Source: Candidatus Omnitrophota bacterium | Lineage (GTDB): Bacteria; Omnitrophota; Gorgyraeia; JABMRN01 | Assembly (NCBI GenBank): GCA_028702395.1 | Contig: JAQVOV010000014.1 | Location: forward strand, 1-20,654 | Reading direction: 5' to 3' | DNA length: 20,654 bases | Part shown: in pieces, positions 1-9,000 of the stretch | Layout of the letters: the number at the start of each line of letters is the position of its first letter | How positions within the stretch are numbered: the first letter of the stretch is position 1 | Position numbers and translations under genes: made by a program | The notes under the pieces: model-generated | Told to the model about the DNA's origin: nothing | Databases searched by the model: none | The model's input: only the letters and a program-made list of their open reading frames with translations

Positions 1-3000
1 GTAACCTTTATGGAGATAGTGGACTTATCTATGAAAATATAGGTATTAAATATCAAAATAACAAAGTATATCTTACATCTTATTTTTATGATAGGGTCAC
101 ATATGTATATTCAAACACTGAAACAGATCTTAATGTGCAAATTGATAAAACTAAAGAGTATAGTTTCGCGTTTTTTGTTGAAAACGATCAATTGAAAATA
201 TATGTTCACCCAAAAAATGAAGCTATGGGGATACCGGTTTTCAGTAAAGAATGGGTAGTAGATGATATGCAATATTATGTATCAGGTGAAAATGTTGATA
301 TGCAAAATACGATCATTGATAATTATAAGGTTATAAGTGAGGATGAGGCTGTTAACCTATGTCCTTTGAATGTTTCTATTTTAAAAGCTCGTGAACAGCA
401 AGTTAGTAATATGTCTTTTGATATCAATGAACATGAAGAGTATTTAAATGTTTTCAATTATTCAGCAGAAAAGAGTTTAGAAAAAATAACAAAATATAAT
501 AAAGAAGAGCTTCTTTTTGATGGAGATACAATAGCTTCAATAATGTTGGGCGGACAATTGATCGATTTTAAGCAAGAGATAGGGTTGAACGAACAATTTA
601 AAGCTTTTGCCATAAGTAGAGATGGTATTGAAAGATTATATGATGAATATGGACAGCTTAAAAGTTTAGCTTTGGAAGATGGGACAGAAATATTATATGC
701 AGATGGACAGGTTGCAGGGATCAAAAGAGTAGAAAATGGAGTTAATTATACAATAGAAGATATTGTTTTAGATGAAAATGAAAATATATTGGATTGCACT
801 GTTAATGGTGATGATGGTAGTGTGACTTTATATGAAAGTGGGCAGATAAAAACCAGAACAGATGCTTATGGGAATGTATATGATTACTTAGATGGAAAAA
901 TCGATACTTTGGAGGAATCTAATGGGAACAAATATAAGTATACTTATGAATATGATGGAAATACGTATTTAGGATATCGAAAGGACCTGGTAGAGTATAA
1001 ACTTGGAGAGAATGTTTTTGCAGGACTTATAAATGGTAATTTGGATTATGTTAGAAAAGGTCTAGGGTATTTAAGAAATCTGGATCTTGATGAAGATAAT
1101 AATATTGTTTCCTGTACATTTGGAGACACATCTGTTACAGCAGTTTATGAGAATGGGGAGTTTACTGAAATTAGAGGGTTTGATGGAAAACAGTATATTT
1201 ATAAGGATAATTTGCTCCAGGAAATTATAGATGTGGAAGGAAATGTTAAAAAGTTTACTTATATATATGGGGATAATAGTTTAACATTTGAAAAAATTAT
1301 TGTTTCGTATAAAGGGTATGATTCATGTTTTAATCTTGGTGGTTTTGTGGAATACATAGAGGGTAATGGATGTAAAATCACATACAAAGATTATTACGAG
1401 GTAGGAGGGTTCGAAATAGCAACTATAGAAGATCTTATGAGTGGGGTAGTGTTTTATGACCCTGTTTTTGATGAAAATGCAAATATGATATCAGGAAGCA
1501 TTGAAAGTGGACAGGAAAAGTTTGAATATCAGGATGGATATTTATATAGATATTGGAGGGATCCTTCAGTTTATGTTGAATATAGTGATATAGGATTGGT
1601 CAAAGCTTTGTTTTTTAGTGGAAAGAGGTTCTCTTTTGAATATGAAGAAGATGATTCGGGAAATACTCAAGAAGTATGGGTAACTTATGAATATTATGGA
1701 ACAATGAAAACACAGAGTTGGGCGCTATTTTACAAGACTTACAGCACTACGATCAAAATTTTAAATATAACTAATTTTATATGTGGGGATTGGTATTGGA
1801 ATAGGTTGAGTGATTTTAATTTTTTTGCCGAACAAAGTGTGCCTGGTGCATATCCTTCAATTTGTTTTAATATTGAAAAAATAAATCTCGATGTTACAGA
1901 TTTGCAACAAGACCTTGTTTTTTCTGTAGGCACATATTTTTTTAATGAACGTAAAACATGGCGAGAAACAAATCAAAAGGATAATAGTGGAGCTATATTG
2001 TTTGCGAGTCTAAAACTTTCTCTTTCAGGGCTTAGTTCTCTTTCTGAGGATGGCATACTTATTAGATTGAAAGAACCAGAAAATTTGTTTTCAGATGAAA
2101 GGATAATTTGTGAAAAAAGAATATATCCTACGGATACATATGATCTGTACTCCTTATATAAGTATTTCGATCAATATTCTGATTTTTTTGGAGAGATAAA
2201 AATGGACATAGTTATTGAAGGAAAAGGACAGGATCTTTCTGGGAGCTTGAATATAGCAGAATTACAAACTCATAAGATCCTTGATAGACTATGTTTTTTT
2301 GCTGGGTATGATCCTCAATCGTTTTATGCTGTTAATGATCAGAAAAACATGCTTTATGAATTGGACAATTATGTTGACAAAAGCTTTTCGTATTATCAGT
2401 TTTTAGGGGTTCCTAGAGATTATAGAGAATTTGTTTTTCCTGATCTCTCACATATTTCAGATGTTAGAAATGTTTCTATGCAATACAATTCCAAAAATGA
2501 ATTGGTACGTATTACAAAAAGTGATGGAAGTTATACGGATTTTACAGATTCAAAGCCTGATCTTATGACCAATGAAAACGGAACAATAGTAGATTATCAG
2601 TATGATGGGTATGTTCTTAAAAAAGCAATTGTTTTTCCTGAAAATGATCTGATAAATCCGGATGTTATAGCTGAATATGAAGGAAATAAAATTAAGAAAG
2701 CTATAAAAAATGATATTGAGTATCTTTATGTATACGAAATGGGTGAAGATGGTAAGGAAATAACAATTGTTGAAAATTCCAAGAACAATAACCTATATTA
2801 TTACAAAGAAGAACAGCTTTTTAAAACTATTGCTGAAGATGGGGTAGAAACACATTACACACATGATAACGGTCAAATTTGTTCTTCGGAAGTTTTTTAC
2901 AAAGGAGAATTAATTGATACTTTTGTTTATACTTATGAACTCATCGATTTTGAAGGAGAACAGTTAACTCTTACAGTTATCAGAGATGAAAAAGGTATAA

Positions 3001-6000
3001 AACGCATGTATAACAGAGATAATTTATTGGTGTTTGTTGAGACAGAAACAGGGTTAAGGTATAAATATAACTATATAACTGATACTGATGAAAACAAGGA
3101 TTATGTGGAAGTTGAGTTATATCAGGCAACAGGAGAAAATGGGACTATTGTTTATCATAAACAGGGGCATGTTGATAGAGTTGTATGCAAAGATGGAATA
3201 GAGATATTAGTTGATGATGATCCTGATACCAACACAATTATTGATAATATGGTCATAACTGATGGGATCATTGATCATATAGAATATACTACAGGTGAAG
3301 TAGCAACATATATAAGGGATGAGTATGGGCAGCTTGAAACTATTTTAGTTGAAAAAGATAATGAAAAAAGATGGTATAACCCTGAAGGAGAACTTCTAAA
3401 AACACAATGTACAGATATTGAGTATTTTTTATATGGGTATGCAAAAAATGAAATAGGTCAAATAGAAGGAATAAAAAAGACTAGGGTGCAGTTATCTCAA
3501 ATTGCTGGGGCAACGTTACCTGTTAAAGTATATGCTTACTCTGCAGGATATGATGCAGGGAGAGATTCTGGAGTGTTTGTTGATGGTATAGGTGAAGGGT
3601 ATTTTAATAACACCAACTATGATATTGAAACAAGGGATATAACAGGGCTTGGTAGAGGAATTGATGTTATTGTTATTGATGATATAACCGGAGAGATAAT
3701 TAAAAAGGATATTTTTGACCTTGTTGCAAATGATGTTGAATCAGTTTCTTTAGAACAAGCAAGAGCAATGAAAAGATTTATTGATAGTGTTGATGAAGGG
3801 GATTTTGTAATAATAACAGTTGCAGATTCGGCAATGGCATGGGAAGAAAATCATCAATGGATAACAGGTCCTGTATGGGGTGTTGATGTTGGACTTCAGC
3901 AAACTTTACAAAGTATTGGTAGTGATAGATGTGATGAATTGGAGTTTCGTTCGTCATGGTCAATAATAGGACGAAAAGGAGCTGCACCTGGCGAAGCTAT
4001 TGAATCTATTGATGGGCAATATGGAAAACCTGTTTTTGTTCAAGGGTATACTCAGGAAGAGTTTTTTTATGATAAGTTTGGTAATGCTGTTTCAGCAGCA
4101 GAATTTTATGGTATTGATAATATAGATTGGCAAACTAGTATAAGACCTACATTATATACTCCTGAAATTACCCCGATCACGACAAATGCAAATGGAGATA
4201 TTTGTGGTTATATTAAGAATTTTAATACTGAACACGCAGATTCAGGGTTTATAAGGTTAAACGATAATAAAGGATATACCATAGATTATTCTGTTTTATC
4301 TGATATTGATGATATGGTTGGGAATAAACAAAAAAAAGCTGTTTATTATGATGAGAGTTATCCAAACAGCTGGATGAATGAAGCAAATTGTCCTAACTAT
4401 TCTCAGTTAATGAAAAAATATTTTGAAGATAGAGGGTATGAAGTTATTGATGCAAAGGAACTTAGAGCGTGGATGCAAGCCAAAGGGGATGATTCAGTTG
4501 TTGTAATGGCACAGGATATTATACCTGCAACTATATGTAATATTGAACTTACTGATACTACAGTTAAAGATTATCTTGAAAAGGCTGGTACTATTGTGTG
4601 GACCAATGATATTCCATTTTACTATTTAGGTTATTCTGATGGCTCTACAGATGTTATAGGAGAAAGAGGACAAAAAGTTGTTTTAGGTATAACGGTAGCA
4701 GTGGAACCAAGATTAGGTGAAGAGGGTGAACGTAGGTATACGGAAGATAATAATATTGATTATTCTTTTGATGATCTCGATGTGAACGCACAGGATCTGG
4801 ATATTGGACAGGAAAAACTTTTCTTTGATTTCTCTCCAAATTATACAAGTGTTGACTGGCACAAAATAAAGGCATCTATTGGCTATGAACTTGAGATGAA
4901 TACATCAGTTGTTTCAGGGTATGATGCTCAAACAGGAACGTTGCTTTCTCTTGCAAAAGCTGACAGAACCGTTAGTTTTTATAATGAAGAAGGTAAAATA
5001 GAACGTGTGACAAACTTATATGGAGATACTATATCAGAATATACATATGATGTAGATGGTAGGCTTATTGAAGTTGAAATGGTGCAATCAAGGCGGGAGG
5101 TTGCGATTCAATGTCTTATTATGAAAGATAATATTGCTGCAGAAAAAATAAGACAAATACAAGAATTATATGATCAACATAGTATTTCTTATCAAAGTGT
5201 ATCTAATCAGTTTGACACAGCAATTGCAGAGCAGGAACAAAAAGCTGAAGCTGCACGGAACAGGTACAATGATCTTAAAGATGAGTGGTGCTGGTTTTGG
5301 GAGATAGGTAATAAGAACAGAAAAATGGCTGAAGCACTTCAAGAAGAAGTTCAAGCAGTAGCGAATGCAGCTGCTTTACGTGAACAAAAGGTTGTTGAAC
5401 TTGCAAAACTTGATGTTTCAGCACAAACTATTGAAGACAATATTAATTCTGAAACTGAAAACGCACTTAATGAAGCAGATATACAAAAAGAAGCCGCTAT
5501 AAAGCAAATAGCATTAGCTGAAATTGAACCGGTTATATATGAACATTATAGGGATGTTTTGGGTAGAGATCCTTCAGAATCTGAGGTTAGTACCTTTCTT
5601 GATGATCTTGAGACTAACAGCACATATGATGTTAATACAAAACAGTTTACTATTGATATAGAAGTGTTAAGAACTTCTCTTTTAAACGGTACAGAATATA
5701 CTACTCGCTCTGCAATGGTTACACAGGTTTGCACAAACGTAAAAACTGATCTTGAAAGTTTTATTGCAATGGATACAGAACAAAAACAAGTATTTCTATC
5801 TTCACTTGGTTTAACAAAAACCGAAATTGTTGAAATAACGCAGGAAAATATAGACATTATTTATACTTGGCTTAATGAGCAGAACATTAATTTTGCAAGG
5901 TGTTCAGTTGTTATGCTTGCCTATTTATTTGATATAGAAAGTATTTCTTACGATAGCTCAGAAGTTTTAAAACAAGTTGTTCTAGTTGATATCTTAGCAG

Positions 6001-9000
6001 GTGTTATTAATGAATTTGTTGAAGGTAATATAAAACTTTCTATGTATGCTATTGAAAAAATAGCAAGAGTATATGGTCTTGAGCTATATGCATCAAAAAT
6101 AGATATTGAAAAGTTAAAACAGTCTATTGCAACTTATGGGAGTGCTGTCTGCTGGGTTAATCAGGGACATTATATTGTTGTTACTAAGATTGATGATGCA
6201 TTAGGTGAAGTTACATATTTTGAACCTAGTAAAGGTGAATCCGGTGAAAGTGTAACTATCACTATTGAGAAGTTTGAGTCGGCATGGGTGGGCGGATACG
6301 TCATGCTCCGTGCTCCGCCGAGTGATGAAAATGACCGTCTCTCCTCATACCAGTCTAAAAAGATCAAAGGAGCCTTCTTCGGCATAATAGTAGCGATCTT
6401 CAGTTTCATTTTCACAGTAGTATCAGCAGCAATAGCAGCAATAGTAACAGCAGTTACAGCAGTCATTTCAGGGTTAGTGGGACTAGCAACTACATTGTTA
6501 CAAGGAGTATTAACAGTCTTTCAAGGATTGTTAACAGGGTTAGTGCAGGGTTTTCAAGCACTTGCAGGTGGTATAGTAAACTTAGCTAAAGGTATATATG
6601 GTTTAGGACAAATGTTGTTTGCAGGTGTTAAAGAAGTTGGACTTGCATTAGTAAAAGGGTTAGGGTTTGGTAATGCCTTTGGAATGGGCACTGCGGCAAC
6701 TGGGGCAGCTAGTGCAGCTGGAGGAACATCTTTTGCAAGTACAGTTATGACAACTGTTGTGAAAACTGTTGTCGGGTACGGAATTAATATGGGATTAGAA
6801 GGCCTAGGAGTTAACCCAGTTATAACGAATTTTATAAGTTCATTTGTTAGTGGCGGAATAGTTGGTGGAGGAGGTAATGTTGGTAGTTTCTTTTCTTTAC
6901 AAAATGCGTTTTCATCGTTAGCTATTAATGCAACAGCTATGATAGGCGAAGCTTTAGATATTCATCCATCTATTACAAATCTTCTTTCAATGACAGCAGG
7001 TAGTCTTGTAAACGGGATGCTTTCATTTGAAGGGTTAACTTCAGGAGTTTTAACTGAAATAGGAATAAATGTTGCAAGTGAACTTGCATATATTGGAGTA
7101 ACAGAGATAGGCAATTTACTTGGTATTGATCCAAACATCTCATATCTTGCAGGTGCAGGGTTAAGGTCTGGGTTGTCTGCTGGTTTGTATAATGGGTTAG
7201 GGATAGGTGCAGGTACAGGTGGAGGTAGTCCAGGGTTCAATGTAGGGGATTTTCTAAGAGGGTTATGGGATGGGGCTATAAATGGAGTTAAACAAGGTGC
7301 AACGCAAGTTATTTTACAACTTGCTACAGACAGTTTAAATCTGCCACCGCTTGTAGGTTCTCTTGTATCAAATATGGTAGGGTCAAGTTTAGAAGCTATG
7401 TTAAATCACCAAAATATTTTTATTAATGTAGGAAGTAAGTTAGGTGAAGGAGTTATGAGTTTATTTACACTTGGAGGAACGAGTGATGATCCATGGGGTC
7501 AAGCAGTATATTTGGCAAAGATCCAGGATTTTGCAAAGAAAATTCAAAATGATGGGATATTATCAGCTTTAGAAGAATATTTAACAGGTATATTTTATCA
7601 GGATACAGTTAATATGATATTAGCTAATGGAGGGATCTTAGATATGGTAACAGGTCGAGCCGAAGTTATCGAAGACCCTGAAACCGGTAAATTAAAGAAA
7701 AGACTTTATGCGTCATATCAAAAAAACTATTATGTAGATGTTGATATGGAGACAGGATTGATCCTTGAAAAGTTTGAGAAAATAAAGGATGTTGAAGTAA
7801 AAGTCAAACAAAGCTATAAAAAAGTTGGAGATGTGTATGTGTTAGATGAAAAGATCGTTACTGAAACTTATTCAGATGGTCTTGAGAAAATAGTTAGTTT
7901 TGATGGAGATGGAAATATAAAAGGTATTAATCTTAAAAAAGATGGTAAGGAATTTGAATTAGTAGGTAATGTTTTGATAGATGAAAAGAATAACATTTAC
8001 AGTGGTTTGTATAAAGATATGCAAACAGGACAGATGATATGTTTTGAAGAAGGGCAAGCTGTAACATTTGAAAGCCTTTATGATGATGGTCAAGATCTGA
8101 CTTCAATAAATGTAAATGCTCAAGGTGTTATGTCTTCAATATTCGAAAACTCACAATTAAACACAGAAGAAACATTAGAAAAGATGGATATTATGGAGGA
8201 TCTTGTAACAGAAATTGATAAAAAGTATTCATATTTATATAATAATAGCACTTTTGATGAAATGGTAGGCATTGCACATGAATTTCTTCAATCAGATGGA
8301 AATCTTGATCTGACACAATTTGGTGATTCTGGATACTGGAGTAGTATGGCATATATGTGTGATTACTATTATGATTGGTCTGATTCTATAGTAGATGTTC
8401 TTGATCTTGAAGGGATAACAACCCCTACAACATATGAAGCGGTTATAAAGACTACAACAGATAATATTGATATCGCTTCTTTAAGAGGGAATACTGCAAA
8501 GATGAGTAATATATTTGATCTTTTTGCAAAGATAGCAGATAAAGCTAGAGGACTTATATCAGATATAGATCCAACTAGTATGATTTTGTTAAAAACAATG
8601 GATATTTGGACCTCAGATGCATATGCGTTTACTCAATCTTTAACAGATATTAAAGTAGATGGTATGAATTTTGTTCAAGATTCAGGAGTAGTATTTGATA
8701 GTTTAGGGAGAATAATGAAAGATGAAAGTTCTATTTTAACAGAAAGTTTTTGGTCAGGACTACAGAATGGGATGAATGTTGTTAGTTCAGGGGTAGCTAA
8801 GTTACAAAACTTTGTTAGTAATATTGTAGGTTTATCACAGGCAGATAAAATAAGTTATCTTGATAGTGTATCAGAAAACACATGGAAGAATATAAAAGCA
8901 ACAGCAGATACGATTAAGAGTTATGTTGGAGATATTTCATATATATCCAACATTGCTACCAATAATACAGGATTAGCTTTTGGTCCGCTAACATTGCTTG

